From NCBI GenBank assembly GCA_027660625.1, contig JAQDNC010000002.1, forward strand, positions 124,001 through 188,000: 64,000 bases of DNA, given 5' to 3'. The notes under the pieces were generated by a model that saw nothing but the letters and a program-made list of their open reading frames with translations, was not told the DNA's origin and made no database searches. This document shows, in pieces, positions 27,618 through 36,214 of the stretch; within the stretch, counting starts at the first letter, position 1; each line of letters begins with the position of its first letter. Source of the stretch: Coriobacteriaceae bacterium AM100-PB1-1D-6A (GTDB lineage: Bacteria > Actinomycetota > Coriobacteriia > Coriobacteriales > Coriobacteriaceae). The position numbers and the translations under genes are program-made.

Positions 27618-27641
27618 GTCATTGGGGACGTCCCCAATGAC
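27618..27641. repeat. GGGGACGT palindrome family, copy 1
   Basis: GTCATTGGGGAC followed by its exact complement, a perfect 24-bp palindrome, flanked by CTAG. Related palindromes occur at 47811-47840 and 56563-56618. Confidence 0.7.
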
Positions 27642-27669
27642 TAGGTCGGAAAAAATCTCAAAAAAGTTC

Positions 27670-27697
27670 TTGCCCTAAGCTGATTCGTCCGTATAAT
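27670..27697 (+). promoter_or_regulatory. tRNA-Asn promoter
   Basis: TTGCCC (27670-27675), 16-base spacer, TATAAT (27692-27697), about 30 bases before the tRNA. Confidence 0.75.
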
Positions 27698-27727
27698 AAA
27701 CTTCGTTGCTTGAGAGCACGCACCTAT

Positions 27728-27802
27728 TCCTCGGTAGCTCAATGGTAGAGCACGCGGCTGTTAACCGCGCTGTTGTAGGTTCGAGTCCTACCCGGGGAGC
27801 CA
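27728..27802 (+). tRNA. tRNA-Asn(GUU)
   Basis: Complete cloverleaf: acceptor TCCTCGG / CCGGGGA, D-arm with TAGCTCAATGGTAGAGCA, anticodon stem CGCGG / CCGCG with loop CTGTTAA (anticodon GTT), T-arm GTAGGTTCGAGTCCTAC, discriminator G. The 3' CCA is encoded. Its own promoter lies upstream and a terminator downstream. Confidence 0.96.
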
Positions 27803-27808
27803 GGTTGT

Positions 27809-27838
27809 AAAACCCGTCGCTTATGCGGCGGGTTTTTT
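27809..27838 (+). terminator. tRNA-Asn terminator
   Basis: AAAACCCGTCGC-TTAT-GCGGCGGGTTTTTT. Confidence 0.85.
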
Positions 27839-27996
27839 CATGCCGCGACCACTTGACTCGAACGTTGCCATATCAACATTTCGTGTCGAGGATGTAATCC
27901 CGCGACCCACCACCTCAACATGGCGCGGTCGTTGTAGAATATTGCAATGATTGCTCCCACGACATGGTGCCGCGAGCACCAGATAAGGAGATTCTT

Positions 27997-28353
27997 GTGT
28001 CTGAGACCATTAACGGCAGCCTGAGCGTCTCGAACGACGTTATTGCCGATATTGCCGGTTATGCCGCGATGACGTGCTATGGCGTCGTCGGTATGGCTGA
28101 GCAGCTCCAAGGCGCCGAGAGCGTGCGCCTGCTTGCCGGTCAGCGCCTCCGCAAGGGCGTGCTTGTCTCCGCCGACGAGAACGGCCTTACGGTCGATCTT
28201 CACGTCGTGCTCGAGAACGGCGTCAACATGAAGTCCGTCTGCCACAATCTTTCGAGCTCCGTTGCCTTCACCCTGCAGGAGATCGCTCAGATCGACCCCG
28301 CCAGCCTTAAGATCGGCATCCATATCGACGCGCTCAAGAGCCGTCTGAACTAG
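27997..28353 (+). CDS. Asp23/Gls24-family protein
   Basis: 118 residues, single Asp23 domain: ISNDVIADIAGYAAMTCYGVVGM-type N-terminus and VDLHVVLENGVNMKSVCHNL core. GTG 27997 follows AAGGAG. Paralogous YloU-like proteins next to fakA (YloV) are typical of Firmicutes and Actinomycetota, and here fakA starts 27 bases downstream. A cell-envelope-stress or lipid-homeostasis link is suspected, but no biochemical activity is established. Confidence 0.85.
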   Translation: MSETINGSLSVSNDVIADIAGYAAMTCYGVVGMAEQLQGAESVRLLAGQRLRKGVLVSADENGLTVDLHVVLENGVNMKSVCHNLSSSVAFTLQEIAQIDPASLKIGIHIDALKSRLN

Positions 28354-28380
28354 CATCCGAAAACGGAGATTCAAATACCC

Positions 28381-30042
28381 ATGATTGCAAAGACCATTCG
28401 CACCTGTTTTCCGATCGCTGCGGCTGCCGTTTCCGACAAGGCCGAGGAGATCAACAAGCTCAACGTCTTCCCCGTGCCCGACGGTGACACCGGCACTAAC
28501 ATGTCGCTCACGCTCGCCTCGGTGACCAAGGAGCTCTCCGCCCTTCCTGCCGACGCCGACATGGAGGCCATCGCCGGCGCCATCACTCACGGCTCCCTGA
28601 TGGGCGCCCGCGGCAACTCCGGCGTCATCACCTCGCAGATCCTGCGCGGCGTGGCCGAGGGCCTTGTCTCCGCCGATGAGCCCATTACGTCCGCCAATAT
28701 CGCCTTCGCCTTCCGTCGTGCCGTCAAGGTCGCCTTCCAGGCCGTCCGTAAGCCCATCGAGGGCACGATTCTCACGGTGCTGCGCGATGTCTCGACCAAG
28801 GCCGACGAGTGCGAAAAGAAGAAGTTCTCGGCCGAGGACGCGCTCGATGCCATCGTCGTCGAGGCCTACCAGTCCGTCGCTCGCACGCCCGACCTGCTGC
28901 CCGTTCTGAAGGAGAACGGCGTGGTCGACTCCGGCGCCTTTGGCTTTGCTATCTTCCTCGAGAACTTCGTAGCTGCCGCTCTTGGCCGCAGCACCGTTGT
29001 CGAGGATTTCTCCGCTACGTTTGACTCCGCCGGCTCTGCCCGTGATGCCGCTCTTGGCCGCGTTGAGATCGAGGCTAACGACGACTGGGAGGGCTCGGAA
29101 TTCCGTTACTGCAATGAGTTCCTGTTTAAGGCCGACGCCCCGTTTGACGAGGACGAGTGCCTTAAGTTCCTGGGTTCCATGGGCGACTGTGAGCTGCTCG
29201 TGGGCGCATATCCCGACTACAAGATCCACGTGCACTCCAACACCCCGAACCTGGTGCTCGAGCACATGCTGCAGCTTGGCCAGATCTACGAGGTCTTTAT
29301 CCACAACATGGAGATGGAGGCCCACGACCGTACCGCCAAGATCCACGAGGACCAGGAGAAGGCCGCCGAGCCCGCGAAGGCCCTGGGCTTTGTCGCCGTT
29401 GCCGCCGGTTCCGGCGAGGCAGACATCCTCAAGTCCCTCGGCGTTGACGTGATCGTGTCCGGTGGCCAGACCATGAATCCCTCGACTGCAGACCTGCTGG
29501 GCGCCGTCGACCAGGTCAACGCGACCTCGGTCATCATTCTGCCCAACAACGGCAACATCCGCATGGCCGCCGAGGCCGCTGCCTCTGCCTGCACCGACAA
29601 GAAGGTCGCCGTCGTTCCCACCAAGACCGTTCCGCAGGCCTTCTCCGCGCTGTTCGCGGTCCTGCCCGATTCCGAGCTCGAGGATGCCGTCGCCGCTATG
29701 GTCGACGCCATCAGTGAGGTTCGTGATGGCGAGGTCACCCGTGCCGTGCGCGATTCCAGTGCCTCCGACGGCTCGCCGATTCACTCCGGTGACGTCATGG
29801 GCATCATCGCCGGCTCCATCGATGTGGTCGGCTCCGACGTGAAGCAGGTCACGCTCGACTGCATCAACCGTATGCAGGAGGAAGAGGAGGGTGACGCGCT
29901 GACGATTCTGGCAGGCGAGGAACTGTCCGATGAGGCCTTCCAGGAGATTGTCGACGCCATTGAGGAGGCTCAGCCCGATCTGGAGATTGACGCCCATCGT
30001 GGCGAGCAGCCGCTCTATCCCGTTATCTTCTCGATCGAGTAG
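28381..30042 (+). CDS. fakA: Fatty acid kinase, FakA/YloV (DAK2 domain)
   Basis: 553 residues. DAK2 ATP-binding domain at the N-terminus with VFPVPDGDTGTNMSLT (metal-binding Asp residues at ~35-45) and SLMGARGNSGVI, a middle domain, and a C-terminal DegV-like region (SGGQTMNPST, ILPNNGNI). With FakB it phosphorylates free fatty acids for phospholipid synthesis, which fits plsX and acpP further along the same strand. It is followed 10 bases later by recG. Confidence 0.9.
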   Translation: MIAKTIRTCFPIAAAAVSDKAEEINKLNVFPVPDGDTGTNMSLTLASVTKELSALPADADMEAIAGAITHGSLMGARGNSGVITSQILRGVAEGLVSADEPITSANIAFAFRRAVKVAFQAVRKPIEGTILTVLRDVSTKADECEKKKFSAEDALDAIVVEAYQSVARTPDLLPVLKENGVVDSGAFGFAIFLENFVAAALGRSTVVEDFSATFDSAGSARDAALGRVEIEANDDWEGSEFRYCNEFLFKADAPFDEDECLKFLGSMGDCELLVGAYPDYKIHVHSNTPNLVLEHMLQLGQIYEVFIHNMEMEAHDRTAKIHEDQEKAAEPAKALGFVAVAAGSGEADILKSLGVDVIVSGGQTMNPSTADLLGAVDQVNATSVIILPNNGNIRMAAEAAASACTDKKVAVVPTKTVPQAFSALFAVLPDSELEDAVAAMVDAISEVRDGEVTRAVRDSSASDGSPIHSGDVMGIIAGSIDVVGSDVKQVTLDCINRMQEEEEGDALTILAGEELSDEAFQEIVDAIEEAQPDLEIDAHRGEQPLYPVIFSIE

Positions 30043-30052
30043 GCAACTGCCC

Positions 30053-32230
30053 ATGTCCGAGCTGTGCTCCGTGCCGCGCGTCTCGGAGCGCTTTGCCCAG
30101 AGCAATGCGCTCGACGAGGATATCGCGCGACTCAAATATGTTTCGGGTAAACGTGAGGAGGCCCTTCGCCGTCTGGGTATTCGGACGGTGGGGGACCTCC
30201 TTCTCCATATCCCTCATCGATACCTCGACTTTACGCGCTCCTGGTCCATCGAGATGGCGCCCATTGGTACCGTGTGCACCATCATCGCCACGGTCGACCG
30301 TATCGTTCAAAAGAAGCCGCGTCCGCGCATGCAGGTGACCGAGGTCTCACTCGTTGATGAGACGGGCGTGCTGCAGGTCGCCTTTTTCCGTCAGCCTTGG
30401 ATTGCCCAGCAGCTTAAGCAGGGCGACCGCCTGGCCGTGATGGGCAAGGTTGAGTTTGCCTACGGTTTTAAGCAGATGGCCTCGCCGCACTTTGAAAAGC
30501 TCGATGAGGGGCGTGCTGCGGGCACCATTTTGCCGGTCCATTATGTGAGTGACGGCGTGAGCCAGGCATGGATGCGCCGCATCGTAAGAGGCGCGCTCGA
30601 GGTCGTCGGCAATCCCTTCGACCCGATTCCCGCACGCTTGCGCGTTAAACGTCGCCTGATGAGCAATGCCCGTGCGCTTCGATCGATCCACTTTCCTTCG
30701 AGCATGGCTGAGCGCGATATCGCGCGCGCACGGCTTGCCTACGAGGAGTGCCTCTACCTGCAGCTGGCGCTGCGCCTGCGCAACGACGGCGGCCTGGTCG
30801 ATGTGGTGCCCTATGCCCACGCCGCGGGCGAGCACCTGGCCGCGCTTAAGCAGGCCCTGCCGTTTTCGCTGAGCGACGAGCAGGAGGCCGCGTTCCAAGA
30901 TATCCTGCGCGATATGTGCGATGGCGGGCGCGTGATGAACCGCCTGCTGCTGGGCGATGTCGGTACCGGCAAGACCGCTGTTGCCGCCTGCGCGCTGGCT
31001 GTGGCTGCCGATAGCGGCACGCAGGCCTGCGTTATGGCGCCCACGGGCGTGCTGGCGCGTCAATATGCCGATAAGACCGGCCCCTTGCTTTCGCAGGCTG
31101 GCATGACCTGGGCGCTCCTGACGGGCGCCACGCCGGCGGCCGAGCGCGAGCGGATCCATGCGCAGCTGGAATCGGGCGAGCTCGATGTCCTCTTTGGCAC
31201 CCACGCGGTGCTTTCGGATAACGTGACGTTTAAGCATCTGTCGCTCGTGGTCATCGATGAGCAGCACCGGTTTGGCGTCGGCCAACGCAACGCCCTGCGT
31301 GCGAAGGGCCCTGGTGCCGATCTGCTCGTTATGACGGCAACGCCCATCCCACGTACGCTGGCGCTTTCGGTCTACGGCGATCTGGACACGAGCATCATCC
31401 GCCATCGGCCCGTCCCTGGCGCTGGCGTGACGACACGCGTGCTTACCGAGTCGAGCCGCGACCTTGCCTATGGCGCCATCCGCGAGGCGCATGAAAAGGG
31501 TCAGCAGGCCTACGTGATTTGCCCGCTCGTGGAGCCGAGCGACTCGGCCGATGAGCTGGAGGACGTGCCCGGTATCGCCCGCGACGGCGAGGGCCGCGTG
31601 ACGGTCCCCGTGCCGCTGCACGATACGGCGACCGAGCTCGATCGCCTGCGTCTGGCGTTGCCGGGTCTTGCCATCGAGCGCCTTCACGGCCGCATGCCAG
31701 CGGGGGAGAAGGACCAGGTTATCGATGCCTTCAAGCGCGGCGAGATTGACGTGCTCGTCTCGACTACGGTGGTCGAGGTGGGCGTCGACGTGCCCAACGC
31801 CACCGTCATGGTCATCGAGAACGGTGAGCGCTTTGGCTTGGCGGCCCTGCACCAGCTGCGCGGCCGCGTGGGCCGCGGCAGCGTGTCGGGCACCTGCCTG
31901 GTCATGACGCACTCCAAGGGCAACGGCGGCGCTTCGGCGGCGCAAGACCGTCTCCAGTCGCTCGAAAAGACCTCGGACGGCTTTACGCTCGCCCAGATGG
32001 ACCTTCGTCTGCGCCACGAGGGCGAAATCCTGGGGTACCGCCAGCATGGCGGTGTGACTCTGCGCTTTGTCGACCTGGATGCCGACGAGGAGCTGATCGA
32101 GTGGGCCCATTTGGACGCGGTCGAGCTCTTGCGGTATGCTTGCAACCTTGACTCCGTGGCGACGCGCCCCCTGCGCGATGCGGTCGCCATGCGATATCGA
32201 CACATTTTTAAGGAGGTCAGCGGAGGATGA
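30053..32230 (+). CDS. recG: ATP-dependent DNA helicase RecG
   Basis: 725 residues. N-terminal wedge/OB domain with GIRTVGDLLLHIPHRYLDF, helicase motif I GDVGTGKT (~302), motif II as DEQH in VIDEQHRFG (~402), motif III MTATPIPRTLAL, motif VI QLRGRVGRG, and the RecG C-terminal TRG-type region. Remodels stalled forks and Holliday junctions. ATG 30053 matches the family N-terminus; the frame stays open upstream into fakA. It overlaps rsmD by 4 bases. Confidence 0.94.
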   Translation: MSELCSVPRVSERFAQSNALDEDIARLKYVSGKREEALRRLGIRTVGDLLLHIPHRYLDFTRSWSIEMAPIGTVCTIIATVDRIVQKKPRPRMQVTEVSLVDETGVLQVAFFRQPWIAQQLKQGDRLAVMGKVEFAYGFKQMASPHFEKLDEGRAAGTILPVHYVSDGVSQAWMRRIVRGALEVVGNPFDPIPARLRVKRRLMSNARALRSIHFPSSMAERDIARARLAYEECLYLQLALRLRNDGGLVDVVPYAHAAGEHLAALKQALPFSLSDEQEAAFQDILRDMCDGGRVMNRLLLGDVGTGKTAVAACALAVAADSGTQACVMAPTGVLARQYADKTGPLLSQAGMTWALLTGATPAAERERIHAQLESGELDVLFGTHAVLSDNVTFKHLSLVVIDEQHRFGVGQRNALRAKGPGADLLVMTATPIPRTLALSVYGDLDTSIIRHRPVPGAGVTTRVLTESSRDLAYGAIREAHEKGQQAYVICPLVEPSDSADELEDVPGIARDGEGRVTVPVPLHDTATELDRLRLALPGLAIERLHGRMPAGEKDQVIDAFKRGEIDVLVSTTVVEVGVDVPNATVMVIENGERFGLAALHQLRGRVGRGSVSGTCLVMTHSKGNGGASAAQDRLQSLEKTSDGFTLAQMDLRLRHEGEILGYRQHGGVTLRFVDLDADEELIEWAHLDAVELLRYACNLDSVATRPLRDAVAMRYRHIFKEVSGG

Positions 32231-32883
32231 GAATCATCGGCGGCGAATGGCGCGGTCGTAAGATCGAGGAGCCCCGTGGTCGCGATGTCACCCGCCCCAC
32301 GACCGATCGCGTGCGCGAGGCATGCGCATCTATGGTCATGTCGGCATTCGACTTCGATCTGGACGAGGTCCGCGTGCTGGACGCCTTTGGCGGCTCCGGT
32401 GCCTTAGGGTTAGAGATGCTCTCACGTGGTGCCCGCTCACTCACGACGTTCGAGATCGATCGGGATGCCGCGCGGCTCATTACCAAGAATATCGAGTCGC
32501 TCTGTCGTGACCGTGCGCGTTGGCGCGTGGTCTCGGGCGATATGCTGGTGAGTGCCTCGCGCGGTCGTGTGCCGGGCGGCCCCTTTGATCTGGTCCTGCT
32601 CGACCCGCCCTATGCTTTTGGCGCCGAGCCGGTCGAGGTGCTGCTGCAGAACCTGGCTCAGCAGGGTCTGCTTGCACCTGGCGCTTATGCCCTGTTTGAG
32701 CATGCCGCCGCCGATGCGGGCGCGCATTCGGCAGGCTTTGAGATCGTGCGCGAGAAACGCTACGGCATTACCTCGGTCGACCTGCTTCGTTGGGTCGGCG
32801 ATGACGATGGTGAGGAAGATTGCGCTGGCACCGATGCTCACAACAACGATGCCACGACGTTTCAGGAGGACGACCATGAATGA
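32227..32883 (+). CDS. rsmD: 16S rRNA (guanine-966-N2)-methyltransferase
   Basis: 218 residues. Start MRIIGGEWRGRKI and RPTTDRVREA are RsmD signatures; the SAM site is VLDAFGGSGALGLEMLSRGA (~48-67), and the catalytic DPPY motif is LLDPPYAFG (~128). A ~25-residue acidic, Asn-rich C-terminal tail is unusual. It overlaps recG by 4 and coaD by 8 bases. Confidence 0.93.
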   Translation: MRIIGGEWRGRKIEEPRGRDVTRPTTDRVREACASMVMSAFDFDLDEVRVLDAFGGSGALGLEMLSRGARSLTTFEIDRDAARLITKNIESLCRDRARWRVVSGDMLVSASRGRVPGGPFDLVLLDPPYAFGAEPVEVLLQNLAQQGLLAPGAYALFEHAAADAGAHSAGFEIVREKRYGITSVDLLRWVGDDDGEEDCAGTDAHNNDATTFQEDDHE

Positions 32884-33373
32884 CACCATCAACCGCGTGA
32901 TCGTCCCGGGCACCTTCGATCCCATCACGTTTGGCCATATCGACGTCATCCGCCGCGCCCGCCGCATCTTTCCCAGTGTGATCGTCGCTGTTGCCGAGTC
33001 GCAGGGTAAAAACGGTGTGGGTACCACGTTTATGCTCGATGAGCGCGTGGCGCTGGCTCGCGAGGCGCTCGGTGATATCGACGGCGTCGAGGTCCTGCCC
33101 TTTACCGGCCTCTTGGTCGACTTCGCTCGCGAGCAGGGGGCGGGGGCCGTTGTCAAGGGCCTGCGCGCCATGACCGACTTTGAGTACGAGCTGCAGCAGG
33201 CAGACCTCAACTACCGCTTGGATAACGAGCTGGAGTCCATCTTTGTCATGAGTGCGCCGCAGTACGGCTATATCTCGAGCTCGGTCGTTCGCCAGATCGC
33301 CTCGCTCGGCAGCGATGTATCGACGTTTGTTCCGCCCAACGTGGTCGAAGCGCTCAGACATCGCTTTTCGTGA
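32876..33373 (+). CDS. coaD: Phosphopantetheine adenylyltransferase
   Basis: 165 residues, normal length. VPGTFDPITFGHIDVIRRA carries the (T/H)xGH-type nucleotide-binding motif; KGLRAMTDFEYELQQADLN and the C-terminal ISSSVVRQIASLG (SSSxxR) are diagnostic. Fourth step of CoA synthesis. ATG 32876 follows AGGAGG and overlaps the end of rsmD, the classical rsmD-coaD pair. Confidence 0.95.
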   Translation: MNDTINRVIVPGTFDPITFGHIDVIRRARRIFPSVIVAVAESQGKNGVGTTFMLDERVALAREALGDIDGVEVLPFTGLLVDFAREQGAGAVVKGLRAMTDFEYELQQADLNYRLDNELESIFVMSAPQYGYISSSVVRQIASLGSDVSTFVPPNVVEALRHRFS

Positions 33374-33441
33374 CGTTTTTTATTGCCTGGTGGCATGTGG
33401 TAAACTAGCACGATGATATGTTACCTATGAAAGGAGACCGG

Positions 33442-33939
33442 ATGCCGGGCGAGAATTTTCCTGGCGATAGGATCGTCAGCTTGGTCGATGAGCTCGAAGG
33501 GCTGATCGAGGAAGCCAAGCCGCCTTTCGGCAAGAACGCTCAGTTCAAGGTCATCGACGCCGACGTGTTCTTCAACATCCTCGACGAGATCCGCATGAGC
33601 TATCCCGAGGAGTGGCAGAAGTCCCGCCGTATCCTTAAGGAGCGCGAGGAGCTTATGGCTTCCGCCGCCGCCCAGGCCGATTCCATCATCGCCGACGCTC
33701 AGCAGCAGGCCCTCACCATTGCCGGTGAGCAGGAGATCGTCCGCTTAGCGCAGCAGCAGGCCGACGACATCCGCGATCGTGCCCAGCAGTACGAGCGCGA
33801 GACGCGTTATGCTGCCGAGGACTACGCAGAGCAGGTCTTTACGCACCTGGAGGAGAACCTCAAGAGCCTGACCGGCACCGTTACCCGTTGCCGTCAGCAG
33901 CTCAACGAGGGTGCCGCCCAGCAGAATGGTCAGTGGTAA
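33442..33939 (+). CDS. SepIVA/DivIVA-like coiled-coil protein
   Basis: 165 residues. After a short N-terminal motif (IVSLVDELEGLIEEAKPPF) the protein is one long Ala/Gln/Glu-rich coiled coil (~60-150). Similar proteins sit directly after coaD in other Actinobacteria, where the mycobacterial member SepIVA acts in septation and polar growth; I assign this one by position and architecture rather than motif. ATG 33442 follows AAAGGAG. The stop codon overlaps the next start by one base. Confidence 0.6.
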   Translation: MPGENFPGDRIVSLVDELEGLIEEAKPPFGKNAQFKVIDADVFFNILDEIRMSYPEEWQKSRRILKEREELMASAAAQADSIIADAQQQALTIAGEQEIVRLAQQQADDIRDRAQQYERETRYAAEDYAEQVFTHLEENLKSLTGTVTRCRQQLNEGAAQQNGQW

Positions 33940-34493
33940 TGGCTGAGTTCCCGAGCGTTACCGTCGATCTTTCTGAGCAGCTCGAGTTTCCTGGAGATTC
34001 GTATCCGCTGACCGGTAAGGTCGATGTCGCCACCTACACGGTGGGCGAGAAGGAGTACCAGCTGCAGGACGGCATCGACTACGACGTTGTCTTTACCAAT
34101 GCCGGTACCGGTGTCTTGCTCACGGGCATGGTCCGCGCGCACGCCACCGGCGAGTGCGACCGTTGCTTGGAGCCCGCCTCGTTTGATATCGCCGGCGAGA
34201 TCGAGGAGTTCTACCTCTTTGAGGAGCCCGAGGATCCCGAGGCCTACGAGGACGGCTACGAGCTCCTGGGTGAGGACCGCATCGTCGATCTGGGTGAGCC
34301 CATCAACGACGCGGTCGTCATGGACACGCCGTTTGTGGTGCTCTGCAAGCCTGATTGCCGCGGTCTGTGTCCCACTTGCGGTTGCAATCTCAACGTCGAG
34401 CAATGCGATTGTGCCGCTCAGGCAGAGGCAGAATGGGCCGCTGCCACGGAAAATCCATTTGCAGCATTGAAGAATCTCAAGCTCGATGAGTAA
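33939..34493 (+). CDS. YceD/DUF177 family protein
   Basis: 184 residues. DUF177 features: ATGECDRCLEP (~69-79) and the Cys cluster CKPDCRGLCPTCGCNLN (~137-153), which should bind zinc. DUF177 genes nearly always precede rpmF, as here (64 bases downstream). Members affect 23S rRNA accumulation in E. coli and plants; the exact activity is not known. It starts on the last base of the upstream gene's stop. Confidence 0.88.
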   Translation: MAEFPSVTVDLSEQLEFPGDSYPLTGKVDVATYTVGEKEYQLQDGIDYDVVFTNAGTGVLLTGMVRAHATGECDRCLEPASFDIAGEIEEFYLFEEPEDPEAYEDGYELLGEDRIVDLGEPINDAVVMDTPFVVLCKPDCRGLCPTCGCNLNVEQCDCAAQAEAEWAAATENPFAALKNLKLDE

Positions 34494-34557
34494 AACTGTG
34501 GTAGTATCGCTACTTGCGCGTAATCGCCACACTGGATAGTTCATAAGGAAGGTCACT

Positions 34558-34737
34558 ATGCCCGTACCTAAACAAAAGCAGGGTCGTATCCGCACTCACA
34601 CCCGTCGTTCCGCCAACATGAAGATCTCGGCTGCGGCTCAGTCCACGTGCCCCCGTTGCGGCGCTGTCAAGCTTCCGCACCACGTGTGCCCCAGCTGCGG
34701 TTTCTACAAGGACCGCGAGGTTATCGTTACCGAGTAA
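34558..34737 (+). CDS. rpmF: Ribosomal protein L32
   Basis: 59 residues, MPVPKQKQGRIRTHTRRS start, and a zinc-binding CPRCG...HHVCPSCGFY pair of Cys motifs in the second half, so this is the zinc (C+) form. RBS AAGGAAGG precedes the ATG. Conserved yceD-rpmF-plsX order. It is followed by a terminator. Confidence 0.96.
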   Translation: MPVPKQKQGRIRTHTRRSANMKISAAAQSTCPRCGAVKLPHHVCPSCGFYKDREVIVTE

Positions 34738-34778
34738 CGCTATACTCTGGATGCGATGCCGTTCCAAATGGAACCACA

Positions 34779-34808
34779 ATGGCCGGCTCAATGAGTCGGC
34801 CATTTTTG
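34779..34808 (+). terminator. rpmF terminator / plsX leader hairpin
   Basis: AATGGCCGGCTC-AAT-GAGTCGGCCATT stem of 12 pairs (one G-U) followed by TTT. It lies only 17 bases before plsX, so it may limit read-through rather than fully stop transcription. Confidence 0.75.
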
Positions 34809-34824
34809 TATAAGGAGCATGTAT

Positions 34825-35844
34825 ATGAGTAACGTTCGCGTTTGTGTAGACGTTGTGGGCGGAGACGAGAAACCTCAGGTTGTTCTCGATGGTATCGAGG
34901 CTGCGCTTGCCGCCGATCCCGATATCGAGGTCTTGGCAGCTGGCCCCGCTGAAATCGTTAATCCCTTTGCTGCTTCCCATGCACGTGTTGAGGCCCTTGA
35001 GGCACCCGACGTTATCGCCATGGATGACGATCCCATTCGCGCCGTGATGACCAAGCGTAAGTCCTCGATCGTGCTTGCCTGCCGCGCCATCAAGAAGGGA
35101 AATGCGGACGCGTTCTTCTCTGCCGGCTCGACCGGTGCCATGACTGCTGCTGCCACCGCCTATGTGACGCCGTTTAGGTATCAGGCCGAAGGCAAGAAGC
35201 AGCCGGTACGTCCCTGTCTGACCAATGCGCTACCCAATCGCGCCGGCGGTCTGACGGTGCTGTGCGATATGGGCGCCAACCCCGATGTTGAGGTGGACGA
35301 TATGGTGCGCTTTGCGCAGATGGGCAGCGCCTATGCCCGCGTCGTCTTGGGCGTTGACCATCCTCGCGTAGGTCTGCTCGCCAATGGCACCGAGGACGAG
35401 AAGGGCTCCAACTTTACCAAGGCCTGCTTCCCGGCCATGAAAGCCGCCGTTCCCGGCTTTGTGGGTAACTGCGAAGGCACCGATCTTACGTCGGGCAATT
35501 TTGACGTCGTGGTCGCCGACGGCATGTCGGGCAATATTGCGCTCAAGGCCACCGAGGGCGCTGCCAAGTTTTTGCTGCAGGAGCTCAAGGGCGCCTTTAT
35601 GGCCTCGCTCGGCACCAAGATCGCCGCGCTGCTCATCAAAAAGCAGATGCGCGGGATTAAGGCCAAGCTCTCTGGTGATGCCAAGGGCGGCGCGATTCTT
35701 TTGGGCCTGCGTGGCGTGGTCCTAATCGGCCATGGCGCCACCTCGGTCGAGGCTGTTAAAAACGGTACGCTCGCGGCGGCCGAAGCCGTGCGCGCGGGGC
35801 TGGTCGAGAACGTCGCCAACTCCATGGACGGCATCGTTTTGTAA
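34825..35844 (+). CDS. plsX: Phosphate acyltransferase PlsX
   Basis: 339 residues. Family motifs: DVVGGDEKP at the N-terminus (usually DAMGGD), FFSAGSTGAM (~95), LCDMGAN (~150), GLLANGTEDEKGS and VVADGMSGNIALK (~228). Makes acyl-phosphate from acyl-ACP for PlsY. Of two ATGs at 34819 and 34825 the second is correctly spaced from AAGGAG. It links to fakA, which also yields acyl-phosphate. Confidence 0.94.
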   Translation: MSNVRVCVDVVGGDEKPQVVLDGIEAALAADPDIEVLAAGPAEIVNPFAASHARVEALEAPDVIAMDDDPIRAVMTKRKSSIVLACRAIKKGNADAFFSAGSTGAMTAAATAYVTPFRYQAEGKKQPVRPCLTNALPNRAGGLTVLCDMGANPDVEVDDMVRFAQMGSAYARVVLGVDHPRVGLLANGTEDEKGSNFTKACFPAMKAAVPGFVGNCEGTDLTSGNFDVVVADGMSGNIALKATEGAAKFLLQELKGAFMASLGTKIAALLIKKQMRGIKAKLSGDAKGGAILLGLRGVVLIGHGATSVEAVKNGTLAAAEAVRAGLVENVANSMDGIVL

Positions 35845-35911
35845 GAGCGAGTTAGAGCGCTGTTATGTGCCTCGCGGCCTGCTTCGTGGGGTAGAATCAG
35901 AACCGTGTCTT

Positions 35912-35940
35912 GGTACCGCCCGGGCGGTACCATTCTTTTG
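35912..35940 (+). terminator. Palindromic hairpin upstream of acpP
   Basis: A perfect 22-bp palindrome TGGTACCGCCC / GGGCGGTACCA followed by TTCTTTT, between plsX and acpP. Terminator of plsX or attenuator of acpP-rnc; a preceding TAGAAT (35893-35898) could be a -10 box. Confidence 0.6.
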
Positions 35941-35968
35941 GTATTCATGCACTATGAGAGGAAGCGCT

Positions 35969-36211
35969 ATGGACCGCTCCGAAATCTTCGACAAGATCGC
36001 CGAGGTCGCTGCTGACGTTCTGGGCGTCGATGTTGCCGAAATTAGCGATGAGACCACCTTTGACGATCTCGATGCCAACTCGCTCGAGCGCCTGCAGCTG
36101 GTTACGGCTATCGAGGACGAGTTCAACCTCGAGATCGATGACGAGACACTGCTCTCGCTCAACTCTGTCGCCGACGCCGTTGACGCGATCGAAAACGCCA
36201 GGGAGGCCTAG
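35969..36211 (+). CDS. acpP: Acyl carrier protein
   Basis: 80 residues, strongly acidic. The phosphopantetheine Ser lies in DANSLERLQL (~residue 37), a variant of the usual DSLD/E motif with Asn before Ser. Carries growing acyl chains; between plsX and rnc as in many Gram-positives. ATG 35969 follows GAGAGGAAG. Confidence 0.92.
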   Translation: MDRSEIFDKIAEVAADVLGVDVAEISDETTFDDLDANSLERLQLVTAIEDEFNLEIDDETLLSLNSVADAVDAIENAREA

Positions 36212-36214
36212 GTC

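Noticed and set aside
27838..30135. 765-residue minus-strand frame opposite the Gls24-like gene and fakA
   Set aside because: Spans two real + strand genes and the gap between them; composition is shadow-like.
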